Shown: positions 1 to 14,262 of the stretch, one piece after another
How the letters are laid out: every line of letters begins with the position of its first letter
Numbering within the stretch: position 1 is the stretch's first letter
Assembly: GCA_900078405.1 (NCBI GenBank)
Contig: FLTS01000001.1
Span: forward strand, 2,522,501-2,586,500
Direction of reading: 5' to 3'
DNA from: an uncultured Stenotrophomonas sp.
GTDB taxonomy: Bacteria > Pseudomonadota > Gammaproteobacteria > Xanthomonadales > Xanthomonadaceae
Length of the DNA stretch: 64,000 bases
Position numbers and translations under genes: made by a program
Notes under the pieces: generated by a model
The model's input: only the letters and a program-made list of their open reading frames with translations
Told to the model about the DNA's origin: nothing
The model's database searches: none

Positions 1-1324
<1,324 letters not shown>

Positions 1325-1447
1325 ATAACCTCAAGTTGCCTTGGCCGACATGACATGTCGATAGATCCAAGTGCACGCTACGTCACAAGTACCTACGAGA
1401 GGCTGGCGCTTCATCCAATACTCCGGATAGCGACCCTCCAACCCTCT

Positions 1448-1564
1448 CCCTGGTGAAATCAGCGCTGTGGAACCACCCGATCCCATCCCGAACTCGGAAG
1501 TGAAACGCAGCTGCGCCGATGGTAGTGTGGCTCAAGCCATGCGAGAGTAGGTCATCGCCAGGGG
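1448..1564 (+). rRNA. rrf: 5S ribosomal RNA
   Basis: This is the 5S rRNA of the same operon, starting about 120 bases after the 23S end. The terminal helix is CCCTGG at 1448 pairing with CCAGGG at 1559. The conserved internal segments CCGAACTCGGAAGTGAAACG and GCCGATGGTAGTGTGG are plain. Length is about 117 nt, close to the usual 115-120. Confidence 0.95.
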
Positions 1565-1574
1565 CTTTTTCCCC

Positions 1575-1606
1575 AAACCCCCAGCCAACAGGCTGGGGGT
1601 TTGCTT
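1575..1606 (+). terminator. Rho-independent terminator of the rRNA operon
   Basis: A perfect 12-bp stem, AAACCCCCAGCC pairing with GGCTGGGGGTTT, has a four-base AACA loop and is followed by TTTGCTTTT. It starts 10 bases after the 5S gene and is placed to end the rRNA transcript. Confidence 0.9.
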
Positions 1607-1766
1607 TTGGGTGCGATATGAAAACTCGGCGGAGGCTTGGCCCCGACCTACCTCCGCATATCAAAAGGCCCGAGCTAGCGGGGCTTCCAGCGGACAAGAG
1701 CGGCGGGTACTTACACCCCGCCAAACACCAACGTCGTTTTGGTATCGCCAAAGCCGAAAGCCCAGA

Positions 1767-1796
1767 CAGCAACGGCGCCTATTGGCGCCGTTGCTG
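1767..1796. terminator. Strong hairpin between rrn operon and mgsA-like gene
   Basis: A perfect 13-bp stem, CAGCAACGGCGCC with GGCGCCGTTGCTG, has a TATT loop and lies 18 bases past the stop of the leftward methylglyoxal synthase gene. It has no clear T tract on either strand, so its role as terminator is inferred from position. The rest of 1607-1814 shows no gene. Confidence 0.55.
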
Positions 1797-1814
1797 TTCA
1801 CGTCACCGGGAAGA

Positions 1815-2690
1815 TCAGCGTTGCTGCGGACGCTGCCGGGCCGCGATGGCCCAGCGGGCGGCGAGGTTGGGGGCGGTGATGCAGACCGCTTCGTCGGTCA
1901 CCGTGGTCACCGCACGTTCCAGCAGCTGGATGTCGGCTTCATGCTGGCGGGCCACGTGCGGGTCCTCGAAGAAGATCGCCCGCTGGCAGCGATGCTCCAG
2001 CACGCGGTCGGCGATTTGGGCGTCGCCGCCGAGCGGACCGCTCTGGAAGCGCTGGATCCACTCCTGTTCGCGCGGCCAGCCGCGGCTCCATGCCAGTTCG
2101 TTCAAGTGCTGCCCGGTGGTGCCGGTGCCGATGCGCCGGGCGAAGCGCGAAAGCACGTCGAAATGCTCGGCGGCGAAGGCCAGCATCTGCGGCTTGCGGG
2201 CGTCGTGGGCGATCAGTGCCAGGGTCTGGTTGGCGAAGTCGTGCAGGTCGTCAGCGCCGGGATCGGCGGGCAGGCCGGCGTGGATGCGCTCCATCTCGAC
2301 CCAGTCGCGGGCGCTGGCCACGGTCGAGATGAAGGGCTTGCCGTGGATGACGCACTGGCGTTTCAGGGCGATGGCTTCGGGGAACACCGAGGACGGGTCC
2401 ACCGGGTCGATCAGGTAGATCGCGCCGTCCAGCGTGCGCTCCGGCGCGCCCATGCCGACGATCTCGGCGACCAGCTTCATCAAGCCGCCTTCGCGGCCGT
2501 TCGGGTAGCGCGTCAGGCCGGGCAGGCCACCGGCCGGCAGCGCGGCGACGATGGCGTCATGGGTACGACCGACGGCGTGCAGTTCCACGCCGAGTTCGCG
2601 GATGCCATTGGCGCTGGCGCGCAGCCAGCGGAACAGGGCGGCGTCGGCGCGCTCGTGGTGCAGGCGGTTGGCGGCCAGGCCGATGCGCAT
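1815..2690 (-). CDS. mgsA: Methylglyoxal synthase with duplicated MGS-like domain
   Basis: The 291-residue protein converts dihydroxyacetone phosphate to methylglyoxal, a bypass of lower glycolysis. The C-terminal half (about 155-285) aligns with E. coli MgsA (152 residues). It keeps the catalytic set: D163 in AHDARK, the GTGTTG phosphate loop at 188-193, D223 in GPLGGDAQ, D243 in FFEDP, H250 and D253. The N-terminal half (1-140) has the same fold signature but lost the residues: AANR replaces AHD, GREGG replaces GGD, and IDPVDPSSVFPEA keeps D but has no His. It therefore looks like a fused, catalytically dead second MGS domain. The gene stands alone, leftward, between the rRNA operon and gltBD. 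MGS activity is well supported; the role of the extra domain is unknown. Confidence 0.85.
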   Translation of the reverse strand: MRIGLAANRLHHERADAALFRWLRASANGIRELGVELHAVGRTHDAIVAALPAGGLPGLTRYPNGREGGLMKLVAEIVGMGAPERTLDGAIYLIDPVDPSSVFPEAIALKRQCVIHGKPFISTVASARDWVEMERIHAGLPADPGADDLHDFANQTLALIAHDARKPQMLAFAAEHFDVLSRFARRIGTGTTGQHLNELAWSRGWPREQEWIQRFQSGPLGGDAQIADRVLEHRCQRAIFFEDPHVARQHEADIQLLERAVTTVTDEAVCITAPNLAARWAIAARQRPQQR

Positions 2691-3001
2691 GGGGTTCTCG
2701 CTGGGGTTGGGGGTTTGAGTGTAAATCCTGGGGAGTCCTTCTTCGCCCTTTGGGAGACAGCCCTGCAGTGCAGGGCGAAGCCGCCCGGAGGGTGAGGCAC
2801 AGGGATGTGCCGAATACAGGCGCCCGAAGGACGGATGAGGGGCGATCGGAGAACGATCATGGACTCCGTTCGCCCCTCATCCCAACTCCCGCTCCGCGCC
2901 CCGGCCCTCGCGTTGCCGCGAGGGCGCTCTGCCGACCGCGAACCAATGGTTCGCAAGCGGTCGTCACAGCCCCGGTGGGAGTTTCCTGCGGTTCGACCCT
3001 G
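2691..3001. other. Intergenic stretch with hairpin repeats, no gene seen
   Basis: No supported gene lies in these 311 bases between gltD and the mgsA-like gene. It holds a long hairpin, GGATGAGGGGCG at 2833-2844 with CGCCCCTCATCC at 2871-2882, and a small palindrome CCTGCAGTGCAGG near 2763. The composition resembles a dispersed intergenic repeat of xanthomonads, but no second copy is present in the window. Confidence 0.5.
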
Positions 3002-4495
<1,494 letters not shown>

Positions 4496-4508
4496 CTACC
4501 GGGGCGGA

Positions 4509-8963
<4,455 letters not shown>

Positions 8964-9149
8964 CTGTGCCTCAGTGCGATGTCAGGTGAGCGGCGACACC
9001 TCTCCCTCGTCCATCGCGCATGCCATGCACGGCGGTGTTGCTTGCACGTGCACGGCATGCCCGTCACTGGAGCGCAGCGTTGAGGCCACCGGATGCGCTC
9101 GACTAGATCACGGATGTTGCGACGCCGCAATACATCGTTGCGACGGCAA

Positions 9150-9176
9150 CCAAAGCCTTGTCCGACAAGGCTTTGG
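9150..9176 (-). terminator. Hairpin downstream of the I78 inhibitor gene
   Basis: A perfect 12-bp stem, CCAAAGCCTTGT with ACAAGGCTTTGG, has a three-base loop and sits 13 bases past the stop of the I78-family lipoprotein gene. There is no long T run. A second small hairpin (GTTGC-GACG-GCAAC) follows at 9137-9150. The remaining 8964-9149 upstream of gltB shows no gene and presumably holds its promoter. Confidence 0.6.
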
Positions 9177-9188
9177 CCGGTGTGGTCA

Positions 9189-9587
9189 TCAACCGCAGCG
9201 GACCCCGCTGACCAGGTTCTTGTCGTCCACCTCGATGTTCAGGCGCTCGCCCAGGTACTCCAGGGTGATCACCTGATCGGGCTTGAGCTGGCGCACCTGG
9301 CCGGCGCCGGCGTCCTGCCGGGCCTGCTCGGCCAGTTCGTCCGTATATGTCTGGCCGACCAGCCCCTGCACCTGGCTGGCGTCGCAGTTGCCCACCGGTG
9401 GCGGCGTGGCGGCGGCGTCGGGATCGGGCGTGGCGGCTTCGGCCGCGGCCTGCTGGGCCTGGTCCAGCACCCGGTCCTGCTCTTCCGGGACCGGGCCGTT
9501 GCAGGCGGCGAGGAGCAGGGCCAGGGCGGTGGCCGCCGTCAGGGCGAGGGCGCGGCGCGGGCCGCGGATGTTCGATGGAAAATGCAT
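9189..9587 (-). CDS. I78-family peptidase inhibitor lipoprotein
   Basis: The 132-residue predicted lipoprotein has an N-terminal basic-hydrophobic signal and a lipobox LLAAC with C29 as the lipidated residue. An acidic, Ala/Pro-rich linker (about 33-65) precedes a domain typical of peptidase inhibitor I78 (PF11720): GLVGQTYTDELAEQARQ, then VRQLKPDQVITLEYLGERLNIEVD, quoted here only in short segments of a continuous domain, ending near a terminal CG. I78 proteins are small proteinase inhibitors; a periplasmic or outer-membrane location is inferred. The start was chosen at 9587 because it opens directly on the signal peptide and is preceded by GGAG; longer frames run in from upstream without a signal. 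Confidence 0.8.
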   Translation of the reverse strand: MHFPSNIRGPRRALALTAATALALLLAACNGPVPEEQDRVLDQAQQAAAEAATPDPDAAATPPPVGNCDASQVQGLVGQTYTDELAEQARQDAGAGQVRQLKPDQVITLEYLGERLNIEVDDKNLVSGVRCG

Positions 9588-9702
9588 CAAGGGCTCCACA
9601 GCGGAATGGGGATGGCCCAAGGATAGGACAGGAGCGCGGAGCGGTGCGCGAACGTGCGGCGCATGCCGATAATCGCGCTGGATTCGTCGCGTTGGAGGGG
9701 GG

Positions 9703-10818
9703 ATGCCACAGCCGGACGCTTGTCGTGTGCTGGTACTGGGGGGATACGGGCATTTCGGTGCGCGCATCGTGCGTGCGTTGGCGGCCACGCCACAGCTGCG
9801 GGTAATTGCGGCCGGGCGCCACCCCGAGGCGGCCGCGCGCCACCTGCCCGGCGTCGACCTGTCGCGCATCGAGCTGTGCCGGCTGGATGTCGCCGCCGCC
9901 GGTTTCCCCGCGCAACTGGCCGCCACCGGCGCCGCGCTGGTGATCCACACCGCCGGGCCGTTCCAGGGACAGGGCTACGGGGTCGCCCGCGCCTGCCTGC
10001 AGGCCGGCATGCACTACATCGACCTGGCCGACGGCCGCGATTTCGTGCGTGATTTCCCCGCGCAGCTGGACGCGGTGGCGCGACAGGCCGGGCGTTGCGC
10101 GATCAGCGGGGCCAGCACGCTGCCGGCGCTGTCCAGCGCGGTGGTCGATGCGCTGTGCGGGCGTTTCGACGTGGTGCAGGCCATCGACATCGTGATCGCC
10201 CCGGCGCAGGCCACGCCGCTGGGCATGGCCACGGTGCGCGCGGTGCTGTCGTACTGCGGGCAGCCGTTCCAGTGCTGGATCGACGGGCGCTGGCAGCGCG
10301 TGATCGGCTGGGCCGATCCGCAGCCGGTGGCATTCGCGCGCATCGCCCCGCGCCTGGCCTCGCCGTGCGACGTGCCCGACCACGACCTGCTGGTGCAGCG
10401 CTGCCCCGGCGTACAAACGGTGCGCTTCCGCGCCGCGCTGGAACTGCCGCTGCTGTCGCGTTGCCTGGCCGGCATCGCATGGCTGCGCCGCCACGGCCTG
10501 CCGCTGCCGATGGCAACGCTGGCCGGCGTGTTCGCCCGCGCCGGGCGCTGGTTCGACCGCTTCGGCACCGACCTGGGCGGCATGCGCGTGACCCTGCGTG
10601 GGCTGCGCGGTGGCGTCGAGCACACCCTGCACTGGGACCTCACCGCGCCGATGCTGCATGGCCCGGAAATCCCCATCTTCGCCGCGGTGCTGCTGGCACG
10701 CCGGCTGGCCGCCGGTGAGCCGCTGCCAGTGGGCGCGCATGCCTGCATGGGCCTGCTGACGCTGGCCGAATTCGAGGAAGAGTTCGCCCGCTGGGGAATC
10801 GACAGCGCGGTTTCCTGA
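9703..10818 (+). CDS. Saccharopine dehydrogenase-like NAD(P)-binding protein
   Basis: The 371-residue protein begins with a Rossmann fold: VLVLGGYGHFGARIV at 9-23 is the dinucleotide loop, AAGRHPEAAARH follows, then HTAGPFQGQGY, the pattern of the saccharopine dehydrogenase NADP-binding family (PF03435). The C-terminal half has no diagnostic motif I recognise. Family members of this type are mostly of unknown substrate, so oxidoreductase activity is only inferred. It is divergent from the I78 gene and 97 bases upstream of the blaI-like gene. Confidence 0.7.
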   Translation: MPQPDACRVLVLGGYGHFGARIVRALAATPQLRVIAAGRHPEAAARHLPGVDLSRIELCRLDVAAAGFPAQLAATGAALVIHTAGPFQGQGYGVARACLQAGMHYIDLADGRDFVRDFPAQLDAVARQAGRCAISGASTLPALSSAVVDALCGRFDVVQAIDIVIAPAQATPLGMATVRAVLSYCGQPFQCWIDGRWQRVIGWADPQPVAFARIAPRLASPCDVPDHDLLVQRCPGVQTVRFRAALELPLLSRCLAGIAWLRRHGLPLPMATLAGVFARAGRWFDRFGTDLGGMRVTLRGLRGGVEHTLHWDLTAPMLHGPEIPIFAAVLLARRLAAGEPLPVGAHACMGLLTLAEFEEEFARWGIDSAVS

Positions 10819-10860
10819 CGGCGCCGGCGCGACGAAGGTCGCCCTGCCCTCCGGGCTATT

Positions 10861-10903
10861 GACTACATTTGTCGTCATCGCTACCGTGGCGACAAATGTA
10901 GTC
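10861..10903. promoter_or_regulatory. BlaI-type operator, perfect 14-bp inverted repeat
   Basis: GACTACATTTGTCG at 10861-10874 is repeated as its exact reverse complement, CGACAAATGTAGTC, at 10890-10903. Each arm is itself a near-dyad of the TACA-TGTA kind bound by BlaI/MecI repressors, so two dimers could bind. It ends 12 bases before the chosen blaI start, which fits autorepression of the blaI-M56 pair. Confidence 0.8.
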
Positions 10904-10915
10904 ATGGAGTCTGGC

Positions 10916-11302
10916 ATGCGCCGCAAGACCATCGGGGACCAGGAACTGGCCCTGCTGCAATACCTCGGGGAGAACCAGCCGGCCAGCGTCGGCGAAGTGG
11001 CCGCCGGTTTCGGCGAGTCGCGCGGGCTGGCCCGCTCCACCGTGCTGACCATGATGGAGCGCCTGCGGGCGAAGGGTTATCTGCGGCGCGCGCAGCACGC
11101 CGGCGTCTACCGCTACGAGGCCACCGCCGGGCAGCAGGAAGTGGTGAACAGCGCGGTCGGCAGCTTCGTCGAGAAGACTCTGCAAGGCTCGATCTCGCCG
11201 TTCGTGGCGTGGATGTCGGAAAAGGCCGAGGTCAGCGACGACGAGCTGGCCGAACTGCAAGCGCTGGTCAGCCGGCTGCAATCGCAGCGCCGCGAGGACT
11301 GA
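10916..11302 (+). CDS. blaI: BlaI/MecI/CopY-family transcriptional repressor
   Basis: The 128-residue repressor (family length about 125) has a winged helix-turn-helix in the first 75 residues: IGDQELALLQYLGE, then SRGLARSTVLTMMERLRAKG as the recognition helix and wing, followed by a dimerisation helix region. In this family the repressor is inactivated by cleavage triggered by a membrane M56 metalloprotease. The start at 10916 has GGAG six bases upstream and leaves the operator outside the coding region; an in-frame ATG at 10904 and a TTG at 10859 lie in or against the operator and are less likely. The M56 gene follows after 3 bases. Confidence 0.9.
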   Translation: MRRKTIGDQELALLQYLGENQPASVGEVAAGFGESRGLARSTVLTMMERLRAKGYLRRAQHAGVYRYEATAGQQEVVNSAVGSFVEKTLQGSISPFVAWMSEKAEVSDDELAELQALVSRLQSQRRED

Positions 11303-11305
11303 ACC

Positions 11306-13096
11306 ATGAACACCCTGCTCGAACTGCTCGGCAACCGCCTGCTGGCCACCAGCGTGCAGACCGTGGCGCTGACCGCCGTGGTGTGGCTGCTGTGCCGCTG
11401 CGTGCGGCGGCTGCCGGCCGCCACCCAGTGCGGCCTGTGGTGGCTGGTGGCGTTGCAGGCGGTGCTGGGCCTGCTGTGGGCCGCGCCGCTGGAACTGCCG
11501 GTGCTGCCGGCCGTGGAAGCCGCACAGCTGGCGCAGCAGGCCGTGCCGGCGCCAGCCGCTGATGCGGCACCGCTGGTGGTGATGACGCCACTGCCGCTGG
11601 AAAGCGGCTGGTCGTGGCTGTACGTGGCAATGGCGCTGTGGCTGGCCGGCGTGGGGGTGATGGCGCTGCGCACGGCTTCGGCATGGCGCGCCAGCCGCGT
11701 GCTGCTGCGCATCGCGCGGCCCTGCGATGACCGCCGCCTGGATGCCGCGTTGCAGCTGGCGGCCGAGGCGCATGGCCTGCGCCGCGCACCGCGGCTGATG
11801 CTGAGTGCGGCCATCGATTCGCCGCAGCTGGTCGGCCCGTGGCGGCCGGTGCTGCTGCTGCCGGCGCGCGGCCTGCGGCGCATGGGTGACGACGACCTGG
11901 ACATGGCTCTGACCCACGAACTGGTGCACCTGCAGCGCCGCGACCTGTGGTGGGGGCTGCTGCCGGCCCTGGCCCAGCACCTGTTCTTCTTCCACCCGCT
12001 GGTGCACCTGGCCGCACGCGAATACGCGGTTGCCCGCGAAGCGGCGGTGGATGCGGCGGTGGTCGCCGGCGACCGCCATTGCCGCCAGCACTACGGACGC
12101 CTGCTGCTGCAGCTGGGCGTCGTCCCGCGGCCCGGTGCCGGCCTTGCCAGCGCCTCGCCGACCTTCCTCAGCCTCAAGCGGAGACTGCTCATGTTGCAGA
12201 ACACATCTTCCTTTCCGCGCGTGGGCGCGGGCCTGATCGTTGCCGCGGTCGCGCTGGCCGGCGTGCTGCCAATGCGCCTGGTCGCCATGCCGGTACCGCC
12301 CGCCCCGCCGGCACCGCCGGTGGCACCCGTCGCCCCGGCCGCTCCCGCGGCCCCGGTTGCCGGCAAATCGGTGCTGAACACCGTGATATCGGCCGGTGCC
12401 GTGCCCGCCGCTATTCCCGCCCCGCCGCCGCCGGCTGTCCCGGCCGCACCACCCTCGCCACCGGCTCCGCCGCTCGATGCCCAAGGCGTGATCCACCTCT
12501 CCAGCGATGCGAGCCGCAACGGCTATGTGCTGCTGAAGGACAACCACAGCATCATGAACGGCTCCAGCGCCGACCTGCAGCAGGCACGGCAGCTGGACGA
12601 CGGCAACGGCGTGCTGCTGCTGCGCCGCGACGGACAGGCGTATGTCGTGCGCGATGCCGATACGCTGTCGCACTTCCAGCAGGCATTTGCCGAAACCACG
12701 CGGCTGGGCGAGGCACAGGGCCGGCTTGGTGAGCAGCAGGGCCGGTTGGGTGAGCGCCAGGGCGAGATCGGTGCGCAGATGGGCGAAATCGGCGCCCGCA
12801 TCGGGGCCATAGCCGCCCGGCAGGCGCAACTGGCGTTGTCCCGCGACGACGGTGCGGTCCTGCGCAAGGCCGCCGAGGATGCGCGCCGCGAAGCGGAAAA
12901 GGCGCGCGCGGAAATGGACAGCCCGGCCATGCGTGCCGAGATGGAAACGCTGGCACGCCGGCAGGCCGAACTCGGCAGGCAGCAGGCGCAACTGGGCAGG
13001 CAACAGGCGGAGGCCAGCGCGCGCGCGCGGCGCGAAGTCGAACGGCTGATCCAGCAGGCCATCCGCGACGGTCTGGTGCAGCAGGTCCGCGGTTGA
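11306..13096 (+). CDS. BlaR1/MecR1-like M56 membrane metallopeptidase
   Basis: The 596-residue membrane protease pairs with the BlaI-type repressor. Hydrophobic helices at about 10-35, 40-65 and 105-125, then the zinc motif H204-E-L-V-H208, define the M56 module; another helix lies at about 308-330. Where BlaR1 has a penicillin-binding sensor domain, this protein instead has a Pro/Ala-rich stretch (about 330-395) and a roughly 200-residue tail. The tail includes seven-residue repeats of the LGEQQGR type near 466-500 and a long charged, Gln-rich coiled coil to the end. The signal is therefore probably not a beta-lactam recognised by an acyl-serine domain. It is likely the antirepressor of this locus; what it senses is not visible. 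Confidence 0.85.
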   Translation: MNTLLELLGNRLLATSVQTVALTAVVWLLCRCVRRLPAATQCGLWWLVALQAVLGLLWAAPLELPVLPAVEAAQLAQQAVPAPAADAAPLVVMTPLPLESGWSWLYVAMALWLAGVGVMALRTASAWRASRVLLRIARPCDDRRLDAALQLAAEAHGLRRAPRLMLSAAIDSPQLVGPWRPVLLLPARGLRRMGDDDLDMALTHELVHLQRRDLWWGLLPALAQHLFFFHPLVHLAAREYAVAREAAVDAAVVAGDRHCRQHYGRLLLQLGVVPRPGAGLASASPTFLSLKRRLLMLQNTSSFPRVGAGLIVAAVALAGVLPMRLVAMPVPPAPPAPPVAPVAPAAPAAPVAGKSVLNTVISAGAVPAAIPAPPPPAVPAAPPSPPAPPLDAQGVIHLSSDASRNGYVLLKDNHSIMNGSSADLQQARQLDDGNGVLLLRRDGQAYVVRDADTLSHFQQAFAETTRLGEAQGRLGEQQGRLGERQGEIGAQMGEIGARIGAIAARQAQLALSRDDGAVLRKAAEDARREAEKARAEMDSPAMRAEMETLARRQAELGRQQAQLGRQQAEASARARREVERLIQQAIRDGLVQQVRG

Positions 13097-13104
13097 TGCT
13101 CCGT

Positions 13105-13132
13105 CGCCGGCGGGGATTCGTTCCCGCTGGCG
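13105..13132. terminator. Hairpin between convergent M56 and exonuclease genes
   Basis: CGCCGGCGGG pairs with CCCGCTGGCG (one G-T wobble) around an 8-base loop, 8 bases past the M56 stop and 26 before the stop of the leftward exonuclease gene. It could serve both directions. There is no strong T tract. Confidence 0.5.
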
Positions 13133-13158
13133 CTTCATTGGCAATGTGCATGTCGCAT

Positions 13159-14262
13159 CTACCGGGCGAGGATTGATGCCTGCTCGTCGGCTTCGGCCCG
13201 CACCAGTTGCAGGAACAGCTGCGCCAGCGTCACCACGTCCTGGTGGTTGTGTTCGCCGACGCGGCGCAGGTTGCGCGCGCTGCCGCCACGCAGGTAATCC
13301 AGCCATGCGGCCGGCGCTTCCGAACCGGGCAAATCGTCCTCGCGCTGGATGCGCAGCAGCTGGCGTTCGATGGTCGCCAGCCGGCAGTTCTCCCAGGTGC
13401 CGCGGTAGCGGCGGCGGGTGGGGAACAGCAGGTCCACGTGGTCCAGCGCGGAGAGCGGGTCGCCACGCCGCGCCAGCCGGTAGCGGGTCTTGAGCAGCGG
13501 CGCGTCGTAGCAGCGGCCGTTGTAGCTGGACAGCACCGTGGTCGGCGTCAGCCAGCCGGCGAACGTCTCCAGCATCGTGCGTTCCGCGCCCAGCGTGGCC
13601 ATCAGCAGCTGGCGCACGCGCAGGCCTTCGCCGTGGGTGGCGTCGCGCTGCCAGTCGGCCGCGCCGATCATGAAGGCGCGGGTGCCGGTGCCGCCGGCCA
13701 GCCCCGTGGTTTCGGTATCGAAGAACAGCAGGTCGCGTGGCTGCACGCTTTCGTCCGGGCGCTTGCTGAAGGCCAGCGACAGCGGCTGCGCGGGGATGGG
13801 CTGCGGCAGGAAGGCTTCGATCAGGTGCAGGCCGGGCGCGATCTCGGTGCCGGGCAGGTCGCGGTCGAGCGGGCCGCGTTCGGCGCGCGGCGCGGGCGCG
13901 ATGGCGCGGTTGCGGGTGGCCAGCAGGCGGCGCAGGGCGTCGCCATCCGGTGCGCGAGGTTTGGCGGAGGCGGGTTTGTGCCGGATTTGATCGGCCCAGC
14001 CGAAGGCCGACTCTTCGCGCGTGGATTTCTCCGGCTTTTGTAGGAGCGATGCTGGGTGGCCTCGGGCCATCAGTCGCGAAGCCGATGAATCCGCCGAGGC
14101 CGGTGAAGCGCCGGATGCATCCGGAGACTCGGGCATCACCTTGGCTTCCGGATGCGTCGGCTTCGCGACGGACGCTGCTCCTACGGGGGCTCCTGCAGCA
14201 GGCGCATCCGCATGCCCGGCCTGCTTTCGCAGCGCCTTCAGCTTGTCCAGGCTGATGCTCAT
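13159..14262 (-). CDS. MrfB/YprB-like RNase H-fold exonuclease
   Basis: The 367-residue protein has a DnaQ/RNase H-like exonuclease core in its C-terminal 200 residues: FFDTETTGLAGG near 177-188 supplies the first Asp and Glu, and HNHQDVVTL near 343 the late acidic residue. In B. subtilis the YprB/MrfB exonuclease works with the helicase YprA/MrfA to remove mitomycin-type DNA damage. Here the partner helicase gene lies immediately upstream with an ATGA overlap (start at 14262, helicase stop at 14259), which supports joint action. Residues about 1-95 are a low-complexity Ala/Ser/Pro linker, of which 26-74 are encoded by a REP-type repeat. Function by homology only; the assignment to MrfB rests on architecture plus partner. 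Confidence 0.75.
   Translation of the reverse strand: MSISLDKLKALRKQAGHADAPAAGAPVGAASVAKPTHPEAKVMPESPDASGASPASADSSASRLMARGHPASLLQKPEKSTREESAFGWADQIRHKPASAKPRAPDGDALRRLLATRNRAIAPAPRAERGPLDRDLPGTEIAPGLHLIEAFLPQPIPAQPLSLAFSKRPDESVQPRDLLFFDTETTGLAGGTGTRAFMIGAADWQRDATHGEGLRVRQLLMATLGAERTMLETFAGWLTPTTVLSSYNGRCYDAPLLKTRYRLARRGDPLSALDHVDLLFPTRRRYRGTWENCRLATIERQLLRIQREDDLPGSEAPAAWLDYLRGGSARNLRRVGEHNHQDVVTLAQLFLQLVRAEADEQASILAR
14040..14184. repeat. REP-type inverted repeat inside a coding sequence
   Basis: GTAGGAGC at 14040-14047 and its complement GCTCCTAC at 14177-14184 bound a segment with further pairing between CAGTCGCGAAGCCGA (14071-14085) and TCGGCTTCGCGAC (14156-14168). The same GTAGGAGCGA-type ends occur in the intergenic REP at 21545-21610. 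It stays in frame and encodes roughly residues 26-74 of the exonuclease, giving peptides such as VGAASVAKP and SASRLMARG. Confidence 0.75.

Noticed and set aside
1325..1447. A tRNA in the 23S-5S spacer
   Set aside because: No cloverleaf, TTCAA-type loop or CCA end is visible in these bases.
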